Notes under the pieces: generated by a model | Seen by the model: only the letters and a program-made list of their open reading frames with translations | What the model was told of the DNA's origin: nothing | Databases searched by the model: none | NCBI RefSeq assembly: GCF_000002075.1 | Contig: NW_004797569.1 | Span: 261,754-325,753 of the forward strand | Origin: Aplysia californica | Lineage: Eukaryota; Mollusca; Gastropoda; Aplysiida; Aplysiidae | Reading direction: 5' to 3' | DNA length: 64,000 bases | Position numbers and translations under genes: made by a program | Shown: positions 24,501-34,670 of the stretch, one piece after another | How positions within the stretch are numbered: the first letter of the stretch is position 1 | How the letters are laid out: each line of letters begins with the position of its first letter

Positions 24501-26113
24501 ATTGCAGTGACTTCAGACTCCTTGATATAACTGTACCCTTTAAATCACCCTGAAGCACTGTTATTTTTTTTCATATTCGAAAGTTTAGTGGTTCGGAAGT
24601 TTTAGGCGACCAAAGTGACGAACTTTTACAATATAATATATAGATAAAGATTTGAAGCCTAAACATTCAAACCTTTCTTTCTTTGTCCTGTTAAGAGTAT
24701 CCCAATAAACATCATCCTCAATCACCTCTAACAAGAATTTGCACACTCAACAGTAAGAGGGGAACAGCAGGACAGAACATAACATTCACACAGGAGGAAA
24801 AAACTGCAATTTTGCAATAGATCACAATGAATGCAGGTAATGATCATGTATCCCAGTCACGAGTATATTCATATAAATAGGAAATAAATCATGAACAAAT
24901 AACTAAAAAGTTATTAACACTTACCGAGGTCTCTTTGAATCTGGTACAAATATCTTTCTGGCACAACCGAATACTCAGAACATCCTCCATGCTCAGTCTT
25001 CTTCCCATGCCCGTATTGTCCCATGTTCATACAGATAGCACCGTCCTCGTGCCTGCACTGATAGCAGTCTCCACAGAAAAAGTGGTTTTCCACACCCACC
25101 TTAGTACCCAATGCCATGCTGGTGTTGGGCCCACGCTTGACCACCGTACCTGCACACTCATGTCCTGGGATGAAGGGAATTGTGGCGATGACCCTAAAAA
25201 AACCCAATAATAATTCATTTTACCAGCAAAATTTTTTTCTAAAAACAAGCAACTTGGGGCTCATATGACCTTATGCAGTTGTGAGTGCCGTAAAACCTTA
25301 CTAAAACCAAAAAAAACAAGCAAGTGCATTTTGAAGAAAACAAAATTATTGCCCTAAACATAAACAAAGAAGGATGGTGGTAAGGGATGATGGGTGAACA
25401 CTTTAAATTTGATTAAACAGAGGACGCAAAGCAAAGTTGTATGACAGTATGACAAGTGAAACCTCAGCTACAGTAAAAAAAAAAAAGGTTTTATAAATTG
25501 CTTCTCTTTTCTTCAAAAAGCTCTTTATAAAACTCTTCTTTTGAATATAACAAAGGATTTTTGTATCCCCTATCTCAGCATGATGGAAAAGGGGTGGGAA
25601 AATAAAACTAAGTTTTCCGTCTCCGTCCACTTGACAACGTCTGTAGCAAATTCACTTGAAGAAGCTGTCAAAGGGTGAATCAAATTCACACACACAAACA
25701 GCTCACACATCAGTCACAGTGTGCTTTGTCCAAAGACTCAGGCTTAGGACCTCCACCTGTTTACTTTGGGACAGGTGAAGAGATCACTGACCGTACTCTA
25801 CTTTCTGACCAGTTGTGAAAACTTAATTTGATTATACATCACATGTAATTCATTTACATCCTTAGTTTAAGTTTTTAATCTTTTCACTGGAACATCATGA
25901 CACTGATGACAGAGTGCTTCTCACATACTTTGCCACATGGTCCCAGTTGTACAAGGCAATATCTGAGCCGCAGATCGCCACACAGTCAACACGGATGAGT
26001 ACTTCTCCGTCCCCTGGCTGAGGGACGTCCATCTCTGTGTATGAATACGAGGGTCCTGCTTCATTCTTCACCAAAGCTTTCATCTTTTCAGGAATAACGT
26101 CTTGTCCAGCCAT
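17597..26113 (-). CDS. Zinc-dependent MDR dehydrogenase, L-threonine 3-dehydrogenase-like (357 aa, 6 exons)
   Basis: Coding exons are 26113-25929, 25193-24925, 22677-22527, 19898-19802, 19208-19040 and 17799-17597. They total 1,074 bp (357 aa plus TAG), the usual MDR length. All five introns are GT-AG and every phase closes. Catalytic-zinc residues are C48 (VAICGSD), H73 and E74 (PGHE). The four structural-zinc cysteines are C102, C105, C108 and C116. The Rossmann glycines are G183-G188 (GCGPVG), with D207 at the end of the second strand, which favours NAD over NADP. Members of this family oxidise a secondary alcohol with NAD in the cytosol or mitochondria; no targeting peptide is seen. The C-terminal block HGRLIFHTW...ISHRF looks closer to bacterial Tdh (GREMFETW...ITHRF) than to sorbitol dehydrogenase, but polyol activity cannot be excluded. 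The ATG is preceded by A at -3 and followed by G at +4. Confidence 0.93.
17800..19039 (-). other. MDR gene intron 5
   Basis: Holds an (AT)n tract at 18487-18522 and MITE M4 at 18701-18942; the rest is plain AT-rich intron. Confidence 0.85.
18701..18942. mobile_element. MITE M4
   Basis: ACCCTATCCGTACGTCGTG at the left and CGTACGGATAGGGT at the right; 242 bp. Confidence 0.8.
19040..19208 (-). CDS. MDR dehydrogenase exon 5
   Basis: The exon encodes the second half of the cofactor domain, from FVMELTNGVGMDRICECSG to LLRKGGTIGLVGLPKQP. The acceptor is TTCAG and the donor GTGAGT. Confidence 0.93.
19322..19707 (-). repeat. SINE type B in MDR intron 4/exon flank
   Basis: Whole copy from TAGTAGAAGGTTTTATGGCG to AGTGGCACTGCCCCGGGG, filling most of the 593-bp intron. 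Sense with the gene. Confidence 0.85.
19802..19898 (-). CDS. MDR dehydrogenase exon 4
   Basis: The exon encodes RVIGVDIENDKLEMAKKVGA and the residues after it. The Asp after the second strand is the expected NAD ribose ligand. The acceptor is TTTCAG and the donor GTAAGT. Confidence 0.93.
20035..20352 (-). repeat. SINE type E
   Basis: On the minus strand: GTCAAATCCC-type B box, TGTCTTTGGGAAAGGCACTT, then the ATAAATGCAGTTATTATTAG tail. Confidence 0.75.
20355..20866 (-). repeat. tRNA-derived SINE, type C
   Basis: Full copy with B box (minus strand) GGTTCGAATCTTGG and A box TGGCTTAGAGG. Ends in tail CGCTCGCAACTGCATAAGG on the plus strand. Confidence 0.85.
21230..22042. mobile_element. MITE M3 interrupted by a LINE
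   Basis: Ends GTGCTGACAAAATAAGTTAC and CAACTCATTTTGTCAGCAC. Without the insert at 21306-21878 it is about 230 bp, like the other M3 copies. Confidence 0.75.
21306..21878 (-). mobile_element. 5'-truncated LINE whose 3' end is the SINE tail
   Basis: The minus strand encodes TRLRIGHLALTHKYLLQG (21650-21750), the C-terminal block of Jockey/I/CR1-like reverse transcriptases. A short 3' UTR follows, ending GCGCTCATATGACCTTATGC AGTTGCGAGCACCATAAAA and an (ATACT)n tail. The 9-bp duplication GTCAAGTTT flanks it (21297-21305, 21879-21887). The tail matches the SINE types A, B and C. Confidence 0.8.
22238..22460 (-). mobile_element. LINE 3' end, second copy of the 1871 family
   Basis: CATCATCATTGCCTTTCTCA through TTCCACCTTGTCTTCCCCAT, matching 1871-2100. 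5'-truncated, in intron 3 of the MDR gene. Confidence 0.75.
22527..22677 (-). CDS. MDR dehydrogenase exon 3
   Basis: The exon encodes the hinge EPLGVAHNAIE and the first half of the Rossmann fold, including VLVTGCGPVGLMAQAVAKALG. The donor is AG|GTAAGC. Confidence 0.93.
22678..24924 (-). other. MDR gene intron 2
   Basis: Contains a 21-base G run (22924-22944) and a direct repeat of about 90 bp (23610-23730 and 23755-23900, sharing CTTTCTGGGTGAATCTGTG). A SINE lies at 24018-24262. Confidence 0.8.
24018..24262 (-). repeat. SINE type B, head-truncated
   Basis: TTAGTAAGGTTTTACAGGGC through AAGTCGAGGAAAAATGACAA; the 5' third is missing. Confidence 0.8.
24925..25193 (-). CDS. MDR dehydrogenase exon 2
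   Basis: The exon carries the PGHE zinc/proton-relay motif, the four structural-zinc cysteines and the Tdh-like block GGCSEYSVVPERYLY. The acceptor is TTTTTTAG and the donor GTAAGT. Confidence 0.93.
25255..25308 (+). repeat. SINE tail fragment
   Basis: GGCTCATATGACCTTATGCA, then GTGCCGTAAAACCTTACTAA. Confidence 0.7.
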
Positions 26114-26135
26114 GGTCACCCTGGGTTACTTTCCC
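25929..26135 (-). CDS. MDR dehydrogenase exon with start codon
   Basis: The ATG is at 26113-26111 and coding runs to 25929, where donor GTATGT follows. The exon encodes residues 1-61 and two bases of K62. It includes the start of the GroES-like domain and catalytic-zinc ligand C48. A T-rich stretch ending in AG lies just above 26135, so 26135-26114 is probably 5' UTR and a further non-coding first exon probably exists upstream (inference). Confidence 0.88.
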
Positions 26136-26445
26136 CTAAAAACAAAATCAAAGGGACAATGAGAAAGGTACAATTACATGACCCGAAAATGACGACGGAA
26201 GACTTGGCTATAATTACTATGGTGACACAGCTACTAAAATAGACTAAATACACATCGGTAAATTTCTGAACAAAGTGTGAACTTACATTGACAGGTGGAA
26301 CAACAGAGAGAAAGAAAGGGACAAAAGAAAAGGAGATAGGTAGTATATCACCAATTGGTTTCTGGAAGGAATGTATGTACCACAATGAAGACACAGAGAA
26401 GACAAGGGTGCATACAGCATACACAAGAGACACATCTGCAGAGAG

Positions 26446-26630
26446 TCAGCATCTTGTTGAAAAAAATGCCCACATATGTGCTGATAAGAATGTAGAAAAA
26501 AATGTAAACATATGTGCTGATAAGAATGTAGAAAAAGATGCCCACACATGTGCGGATAAGAATGTAGAAAAAAATGTTAACATATGTGCTGATAAGAAAG
26601 TAGAAAAAGATTCCTACATATACATGGTGA
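26446..26630. repeat. 36-bp minisatellite
   Basis: Repeats ACATATGTGCTGATAAGAAT and GTAGAAAAAAATG about four times. The period is 12 codons, so one frame reads VEKNVNICADKN over and over. Probably not coding. Confidence 0.8.
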
Positions 26631-26799
26631 TGATTAGAAGGTAGAAGAAATTGTACACCCTGAACAAGCCACAAGCATTTTTTTTCTTTTCTTTTCTCCC
26701 TCCTATTGCACCTCTCGGGCGTCGAGGGGAGAGCTTTCTATCTCTAGCAAGCTAGACGGCCTGGCTGGGTGGGATGTTGCACGTATTAAGGGCGTCATT

Positions 26800-27660
26800 C
26801 ACACAGCACACACTTGATCCAGGTCTTCCTCTTGCCTTGTGCCCTGATATTTTTTTGTAGTAACACTTCACTGGCAAGCTGTTGAGGTGCCATACGTGTC
26901 AGATGTCCAAACCATCGAATTGTTTGCCTCTGAATCTAAAGTAAGAAAGGTGTTGTTCCCATCATTTCTCTGACCATTAGTGTTTCTGATCATGTCCTAT
27001 CTGGTTTTGTTGAAGGCTCTCCTTATGCATCTCATCTTGCACGCGGTTGGTTATCTTGCATTCCAGACTTTTGGCCAAGGTCCATGTCAGGCATTGGTAG
27101 GTCAAGATGGCGATGAGATAGAGTTAAGGAGCTTTGGCTTTGGTCTCAATGTGGACGTTAGGATGTTTGAGTGGGGGAGGGGGGGGGGGGCAAGCTTGGT
27201 GGCTGACGCTGTGAGTTGTTAGCCGTTTGTACTCTTGTCTCAATTTCTCTTTTGAGATGTCCGTCTTCTGAAAAGATACAGTCAAGATACCTGAGCTCGC
27301 TGACTTGTTTCAGCAGAGTTTCGTCAATGCTAATGTTGAAGTTGCCTGATGTTTTGCTGGCATTCATCATCTCTCAGTTTTGCTTTTGCTGAGCTTCATG
27401 TTGAGCTTTTCACACTGGGGTAACAAGACTGTCTGTGTGCTCTTGAAGTTGCTCTTCCTTGTCATATGCCAGGCTTTGGTTGTTTGCAAACAGCATCTCA
27501 TTCAATTCTTTTGATTTGGCGGTTGCTTCTTTCGTAATTAACGGTTATTTTGTCTATATTGATAAAAAATTAGCAGTGATAACACACACACTTGTCTCAC
27601 TCCGGATGACACATTGCATCAGTCAGTGAGTCCCTTTTCGGTACCACAAGCCAAAGGGGG
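26800..27660 (-). mobile_element. Decayed LINE reverse-transcriptase fragment
   Basis: The minus strand shows SSGVRQVCVLS (27575-27620), LFANNQSLAYDKEEQLQEH and VSELRYLDCIFSEDGHLKRE, i.e. the motif order of an RTE-like RT. Many breaks; 27170-27190 is a G run. Confidence 0.65.
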
Positions 27661-28042
27661 AAAATTGAGCAAGGTGAAGATCTCCACAATAATATGATTC
27701 ATCTGTTAACACTATCTGTTAAGGACTGTTACACTTGACCATGAGAAAGAAACGTAGTGGATAGAGGTACGATTTAAGAGTTGGGATCAGGGCCAGGGAA
27801 AAGTGGCTGAGTGAGAGGTATGAGAAGATCGCTACTTTTGGCAGCAAAACCAACTTTAATACAAAGTTTTGTTTTATTTTATTTCATTTCATTTTTTTGT
27901 TTTAGTGGTAGGGGGGGGGGGGGCAGGAAGATGCGTGTGGCATGTGCATGTGGCATATATATGTAACATCATTCATTATACTGCATATCAATACATATAA
28001 GCATCACAGTGGAGGCTGTCTAAGATGACCACCCACAGATAA

Positions 28043-28221
28043 CTGTCCCCGCGGGTTTATGCAAGAAAAATTATGAAATTATGCAAACTGAGCCCAAAAA
28101 TGTGAAATTAAGCGATTCAGCAAATTTTAACAAAGAATGATAAAGGAAAATAATCAGAAATTATGAAAAAAATGATCAAATTTTGCTAAATTATGCGGGG
28201 TGCATAAAACCACAGGAACAG
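28043..28221. mobile_element. MITE M1, 179 bp
   Basis: CTGTCCCCGCGGGTTTATGC at the left and GCATAAAACCACAGGAACAG at the right. Flanks AGATAA and AGCTAA differ by one base. Confidence 0.85.
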
Positions 28222-29270
28222 AGCTAAGGAGAAAACTGGTTGTCTTGAACAGGTGTACTCTGGGAGGAGTATAATAAATCGTCGGCCTTGTGAAAAAAAC
28301 GACTAACCCACAAAATATCAAAAAATATTTTTGGGGCCCTCAATAGTAAATTGTCCATTTTGTATGCTCACTCAAAGATGGATCTGAATTTTATTTCGAA
28401 ATGTCTTTAAAACATTAGAGGTTAAACCGTATAACCCGCCACCCATCTGATTTTAGCCCGACTTTTCCGACTTTTCCGACTATCCCACCTGCAAGAGAGG
28501 GAAAGAGGGTTGGCTATTTTTATTGCGCTAACAAAGAAGGGCCACGTGCTACGTTACCGACTAACCCCGGCTTCAACTCGTTCCTGGACTTCATTTGACA
28601 TCAGATTCGCACCTGTGATAGTCCAGCATTCGCTGACGGAATTGAGGGAGCTCTCCAAAGAGGCGTTTGTGAGTTATTTCTTGTTGGTTTCACAGGGGAG
28701 TTATATAGATCTACATGTAGTTGTTTCCTTTTTTTCTTCGGTTTTATGCTGGTAATGTTATTAATGACTAAAACTCCCCACTGTTGCCACACAATTGCTT
28801 CTCTCTTCACAGTGCCGGTAGTTCAAATGCATCCTAATAAATTATTGTTTCATACGATGTTTTTTTCTGTCCATGTGTTCTTCCCTGACTTTGTCCTGGG
28901 AAGTCAACGAATTGTGAAGGCATTTATTTGGATTACTGTCTTTTCTCCTAATCATTTTTTTTCTTCTCAATGGAATGAAAGAAGTCGATTAATTCATTTT
29001 TTACTAACTGACTCAGAAGAAAAAAATTGTGGGACCTCTTCAGCACACCCATCCGCCCCGAACGATCTTTATATGTTATAAGTGCTTCTTCTTTTTTTTT
29101 TCCATTTTCTCTGTTTATTACAGTCATTACCTTCTGAAACGTCTTTCGACTTTCTTTGATAGCTCATTTCGTTTGTGCTTTGTATAAATTATTTTCTTAG
29201 TTTTGTAGAATGCTGTATCTTTTTATCAAACCCAAACTTACATAACGCTATAACATTCCACCAGACCTCT
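28222..29270. other. Intergenic, no recognised gene
   Basis: An open frame at 28510-28755 has no recognisable domain. T-rich stretches follow. Confidence 0.4.
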
Positions 29271-29283
29271 GACCCTCAGCACA

Positions 29284-30880
29284 GTGGAAAGTGATCAATG
29301 TGATCAGGCTAATGTCACACCAGCTGATGATACAACCGTTATGTCACCATTGATCTCAGCAAAAAGGACACGGAATGAAAACCAATGGAAGGGTAACAAA
29401 AGGAAAAGGTTGAGACAACTGGGAATCCCTAGTCACTCTCTTGGAAGGAAAAGAGCCTACGCTAGTGCCATGATAAACAGGATAGACAAAAGGAGATTTT
29501 ACATGGCAATTGAAAACCCAAGAAGAAATTACATCCTTCAATATCACTTAAAATTAAGAAGAGTCAACGGTCAAAGAATTCCGGTTTGAAAACAAATGTT
29601 TATGAACATTACAGGCCTGACCAACTGGTTTATAATACAAAATGTTTTCTCAGATTTAAAAAAAACCCTCAAGAAAACACCATTCCCACAATGAGAGAGC
29701 CAAGGATGACAATTGTTCCATATGGAGGAATTTTTTGACAAACTTGCAAAGGAGCCCTCCTATTACTGTCTGTAGTCAACGACAAAATCATATCAGCAGT
29801 TGGCATTTCAGAATATGTCAGCTCTGCATCGATAATACATGGAGAAAATGTGCACAGGCAGAAAAAAACCCATTGAGCTATCAAGTATTCTGCCATGAGT
29901 TCAAAGAAAACAATTTGGGTTAATTTTCAACCAAGAAAGACCAGTGCAACGTTTGCCCCAGCTTCGAATCTGGAAACCTCACAGAAACAGAAAACACAGC
30001 TCATCAAAAGGGGAAAGCTGCAGCTCGAGCAGAGAAGGAGAAGGACAGGGAGGCTCCACAGAACAAAGTGTGTGTCCTTTGTACGGAGATCCAGTGCATC
30101 CTCCTTGCACCATCACTAAAAACACTTCTGCCTTATTATAAAACAAAATTGGTTGAACACAACATTACCATTCATGATCTTGCTACTAGAGACGTCAGAC
30201 GTTATGCCTGGGATGAAAATGAAGGTGGTCGGAGCTCCAATAGTTTTCATCATGTCTGACTCACTACCTCAGAACACGAACGACCGACTTCAACCACTTC
30301 ATTACCTACAGGGATGGGTGCAACTACCGAAACAGAAATACCATCCTGGCAATCGAAATGGCCTCGCTGGCCAGAGCTGGACATCACAGTTGAGCAGAAA
30401 TTCTCAACAAGGGCCATACCCAAATGGAAGTGGATTCAGTCCATGGCACTATTGAGCGATCGCTCAAAAATGCACTGATTTACATCCCAGTGGACTACGT
30501 GAACATTATGTTCAAAGCCAGACGCATCCCCAGGCCCTATGAAGTTATTATGTACCGAAATCACAGCTTTTAAAAAGATTTCTCAAAGGTTGAAGAGTAC
30601 AAAACGAACTGCCCAGGTAGAAAAGCAGGTGACTGTTCTGTCACTGACATGCAGGCATTAAAGTACACTCCAGACTTTAAAACTCGGTACAAGCTGCACT
30701 TTAATGATGAATGGCAGGCGCTGCAAGGACCAAAAAAGCAACAGCTACTGCTGGACTTCTCTACAAAGACAGATTGAAGATAACTGCCAGGCAAGTATAA
30801 GCATCTACAGGAGTTGAAGGCTGTTGTACCACAATGCTACCACAATTACTATGACACTTTGCCCCAGTAAGAAGTTTCTA
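29284..30880 (+). pseudogene. Decayed gene of a repetitive, possibly transposase-like family
   Basis: Recognisable blocks in order on the plus strand: RNENQWKGNKRKRLRQLG (29360), VCVLCTEIQCILLAPSLKTL, YYKTKLVEHNITIHDLATRD (30070-30200), KGHTQMEVDSVHGTIERSLK (30410-30470), then DFKTRYKLHFNDEWQAL (30670-30725). From memory this order belongs to a widespread multi-copy family in invertebrates with a GHxxMEVDSxHxxIE signature (Pfam DUF7869-like), probably RNase H-fold. The coding frame is broken in several places and it has no introns that I can define. Function unknown. Confidence 0.5.
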
Positions 30881-31382
30881 AGCGATCAAGTCAAATAAAT
30901 GCGATTGGTGTAGAGTATTTCAAAACAATGGTGACTTTTTGCTGTATTGCCTTAATTGATATGCCATAGAACACAGAGTGAGATAGACATGCTCTTTACT
31001 TGATCAGAAAACTCAACAAAGTAAAGAGGCTTTGTTGTCAAGCCACGCCACTTGAAGAAAATTGGCATATTACTTATACTCACCAAGTCTTTTTGAATAA
31101 AAATAATTAAATAGGCTATAATATTATTATAATACAAAAATACACCCAAACAATTGCTGAAATAGCGGAGCTTTTGTATGGCTTTAAGCTTTCATTTTTG
31201 TCTAAAAATATTACTTTTTCCCCGGCATTTGAATGACCACCCAGAGTCAATAGTACTGTGTCAAACACTGTCATAAATTCTAAATGTCTGCTGCTGCTGT
31301 TGTTGTTGTTGTTGTAGCTACTCTCCCTTACCCTTAGAAACTCCTGTTGTTCTACTTCAAATGTACTGTAGTTAATAGAACC

Positions 31383-32002
31383 TAGTGTTGGGCTTTAGTC
31401 GATATCGATATCGGGTACTCATCGATACTGGTTTTCTTAGTCGATACTTGATATCTCAGAGTCCCTTAGTCGATACTGATCAGTGTAATGATTGTTACAG
31501 TGTTTGCCGCCTAATCTGCGTGATAGATCTATCAGAGAGCAACGTGCTGCCTACGATCACCCGTCTTTTGTTTCTAAATAGGCTTATGTTGAGAAAGAAG
31601 AAGAGCACTGTTTGGATACATTCTGAAGAGCTTCCTGGAAACAAAGAAACCAAGTGCCTTGTTTGTATTCAATGTTGCTACTTTGTTTTTTGTTTGAAAT
31701 AAAAAAGAAAAGAAAACGCTTTAAAAAAAAACAACAATAAACAAAAATAATAATAACAACAAAAAGATGGCATCCTACAACTGGGTACATAGGCAGTAGG
31801 GCCTGGTAAGCTGAATGACTGACACCGTGACCTTTGACCGTTCATTCATTAAAGCGCTTCAACTTCAAGGAAACAACACGGTTAGCGCTATTTTTAGCCT
31901 TTTGTGACATCATAGTATCGATATCGAGTATCGATCGATACTGGGAACGCGGGTACCTGATACTACCCGATACTAGCTAATATTGATTAACGCCCAACAC
32001 TA
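31383..32002 (+). mobile_element. hAT element, internally deleted, with BED-finger relic
   Basis: Ends TAGTGTTGGGC and GCCCAACACTA. The perfect 8-bp duplication ATAGAACC lies at 31375-31382 and 32003-32010. Subterminal TCGATATCGATA motifs. The interior encodes KKKSTVWIHSEELPGNKETK then CLVC, the start of a BED zinc finger. 620 bp, no transposase core. Confidence 0.88.
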
Positions 32003-32137
32003 ATAGAACCATTGATGTGTTCAGCTTCTACTTCCGGTAGATTTTTAACTTTGTTGTTTGTGACTGCCGTTTTTGCCCTAATTGATATCCAAGCACCAAA
32101 ATGACGGCAGCTGTTGGTATGGCAGCGAAAAAATTGT

Positions 32138-32272
32138 CCTCCTCTCTTTCCTCTTTCTTCTTCTTCTTACTCCTCCCCCTCCTCCTCCTTTTCCTCTTTC
32201 TCCTTACCCTCCTCTTCCTCTTACCTTCCTCCTCCTCCTCATTTTCTTCTTCTTCTTCTTCTTCTTCTTCTG
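32138..32272. repeat. Polypyrimidine tract
   Basis: CTT/CCT-rich on the plus strand; accounts for the Glu/Ser-rich open frames here. Confidence 0.85.
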
Positions 32273-33265
32273 ATGGTGATGATGACGGTGATGATACATG
32301 TAACAAAAAAGATAGTGACGATTAAGACGAGATCGAAAATGTTTCCGGCAAGAGCGGCTTGGCTTCGCTCAAGGCCAGCAGTAGCTTCCTGATAAAACCG
32401 GCCAAACCACAAATTAGAGGGTTGGTCAGTTTTATCCGGAAAAATTTGAACGACATAACCATCCAACCCACATATAGATCTAATCTGGTTTCATTAAAAA
32501 CAATTTTTTAAGGGAAAAAAGTCAACAGTTTTTCAGCCTAAAGTGTTTTTAGAATATAAGCTATATTATAAAGTGTATAGAGCACTGATCTATAAATTAT
32601 TGTTCTGCTGGGGTTAGTCAGTTTTATCACAAGGCCGACAAAATAGTGATTAAAAACTAAGTAGATTCTAAAAGTAAATAATATAATTATAGGCCTAGAA
32701 TCTAAGTGAGAATAGAGTCTAGATCTAGATCTAGATCTAGTAGTCATGTGTGACCATTTGAACAGCGATTGAGTCTTTGGCTCAGGCAGACATAGATGAA
32801 AATCTAGATCTAATCAAGATCTAGATTTATATCATATGGCATATGTAAGAAGAGCAATTCGACAGTATGTATGTATACATATATAAATGATAGATGTTAA
32901 TCGTTGTAAAAGCTATGGCACACACCTTGCAGACATTATATCAGTGTTATAGAGGGCAATGTCAGTCTCAACTTACCGAGTCGTGAAGGTTTGGAATTAG
33001 GCCTAACTTGCTTTGCTGTTGTTCTGTAGACTCCTGATTTGTGCTGTTCTTCTACTAGATCTAGATCTAGATCTAGATTTAGATATCTATCTACTATCCA
33101 GATTAAGTTTACCTACGGCAAGGCAAGCGCGGCTTCCGAAGACCTTCGTTCTGTGAACGGTTGGACACAACAAGTGACAAAGATTGCTACCTGAGCCACG
33201 GGTAAAGACTAACATACAAGGCCACAAGCCTAAAACATGAATATATGAGAAACCTTGAGTCGTTG

Positions 33266-33615
33266 TATATAAAAGTCCTTTGGGGTGAAAGTTCATCAGC
33301 CTGATGGTCTTTGAACCAGGCCAAGGACCTACTTTAGAACCTTTATACTAGGCTAACTCTTCGAGCCAGGCATTTCGTTTCGATCACGTGATATGGCGTA
33401 CGCAAACAAATGAATCCGCCGCGTCAATTTTGCGAATGGCGAGGAGAAGGGAAGGGGAGAGCAGTGGTTTGCGACTTGCGATGTTAGTGTTAGCCATCCC
33501 ACTGCTAACTGCCAACCTGATCTTTTATCATATTTTGGTTCATTGTTTTAGTTTAGAGCCAAATGTTAGAGTGGTGGGCGTGGTTTTAAGTCTTTTTAAA
33601 ATGAAGACTGTATAA
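33266..33615 (+). other. Possible first exon or small gene with TATA and CACGTG motifs
   Basis: TATATAAAAG at 33266-33275 and TCACGTGA at 33384-33391 precede ATG 33436. The ATG opens 59 codons: MARRREGESS, then a hydrophobic helix LRLAMLVLAIPLLTANLIFY. The start resembles a signal anchor. No partner exon or known family was recognised, so this may be chance. Confidence 0.2.
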
Positions 33616-34454
33616 AACCAAACCAAAACGCATGATTTTCTTAAGGTCACTGGTAAAAAAATAAATATTAGATCTATATACTTCTGACCTCTGATATAAA
33701 AGGAATGCAGCAGTCGACGGAAGAGCTCATAATTAGATATATTAAGCCCAACCAGATTCCCCAAGAATTGGTAAAAGCCTAAAAAAATAAAAACTGTTAT
33801 CTTTGTGATTTTTTGTTAGTCTAGTAGTAGTAGACCTACAACCTTTGTCCGCAGTTTTTGTCGGTTGGCTAAAAGTTTCCAGTACATACCAATGAGCGCA
33901 TGACATAATAAATTAATTATAATGTATCGGCGAGGCCTACTTACAACATTGTCTTTACGCTCATGTGACCGGACACGCCCCCTTTCTCAGATGTAGGCCT
34001 TTTAGTTTCCCTTTTGTTATAGTGTTATATATTTTATGACGACTCCGCTGTTGAATGAGTTTGATTTTGTAATTTGATTTCGGTTTGATCTCACGATAAA
34101 TTTTATCACATTCAAAAATGTTCCCATACTTTATGATAAAATATCGCTGTTTTTACCGCCCACTGAACCTAGATCTATACACACATCTGAAATTACCTTT
34201 ACAACATTTTGCTTCAAGTCCGTCATTTAGATCTATAGTTCTCTCTTCTTTATTAAAAAAAGTAAGAATAGTAGGTCTCTTCATGGTAGCCAAGAGATAT
34301 GTTTGGTGGGGAAGTAGAGCAGGGGTGGTTAGTTTGTCTGTCTCTTGGTTCTTCTAAACGCCAAAAACGCACGAACAAGCAAGCGGGTTAAATTTGAGCG
34401 TGAAAATGCCGCCAAGTCACCAAGTTACGCTGTTGATGCAGTACACAGAAATAG

Positions 34455-34493
34455 CCAATGAGCGGGCTTTAAATAGTTAGACATACCGGAAGT
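34455..34493 (+). promoter_or_regulatory. CCNF: Candidate cyclin F promoter: CCAAT, TTTAAA and ETS motifs
   Basis: CCAAT at 34455-34459, TTTAAA at 34468-34473 (the sequence of a CHR cell-cycle element or a weak TATA), and CCGGAAGT at 34486-34493 (ETS/GABP consensus). They sit about 170-210 bases before the candidate first ATG. CCAAT plus CHR is a known arrangement in G2/M genes; use here is inference. Confidence 0.45.
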
Positions 34494-34519
34494 GTGTTTT
34501 AACTTTCGAATCGCGGTTC

Positions 34520-34670
34520 GTTTGCTGTGTGGATAGTGGATGGATTCGAAAGAGCTGTTTTGTTGTGTTCTGGGCTAGGCTAGGCTACAAGACGCGGTCA
34601 GACACAGACGTACAGACAACACACAAGTTGCAGAGCTGTCTGAGTCTTGTGCCCCTTCTTGATATGAAAG
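34520..34670 (+). CDS. CCNF: Candidate cyclin F first exon (5' UTR plus ATG AAA G)
   Basis: Only seven coding bases (34664-34670) precede donor GTTAGT. They leave one spare base, exactly what the exon at 40949 needs (G|TT gives Val). The N-terminus would read MKVLKSLSGVSV. The left edge is approximate. Support is the promoter motifs just upstream and phase. A competing first exon lies at 39,700-40,058. Confidence 0.5.

Noticed and set aside
28510-28755. 81-aa plus-strand open frame
   Set aside because: No domain, no splice partner, and composition like the flanks.
32028-32325. Glu-rich and Ser-rich open frames
   Set aside because: Translations of a polypyrimidine tract.
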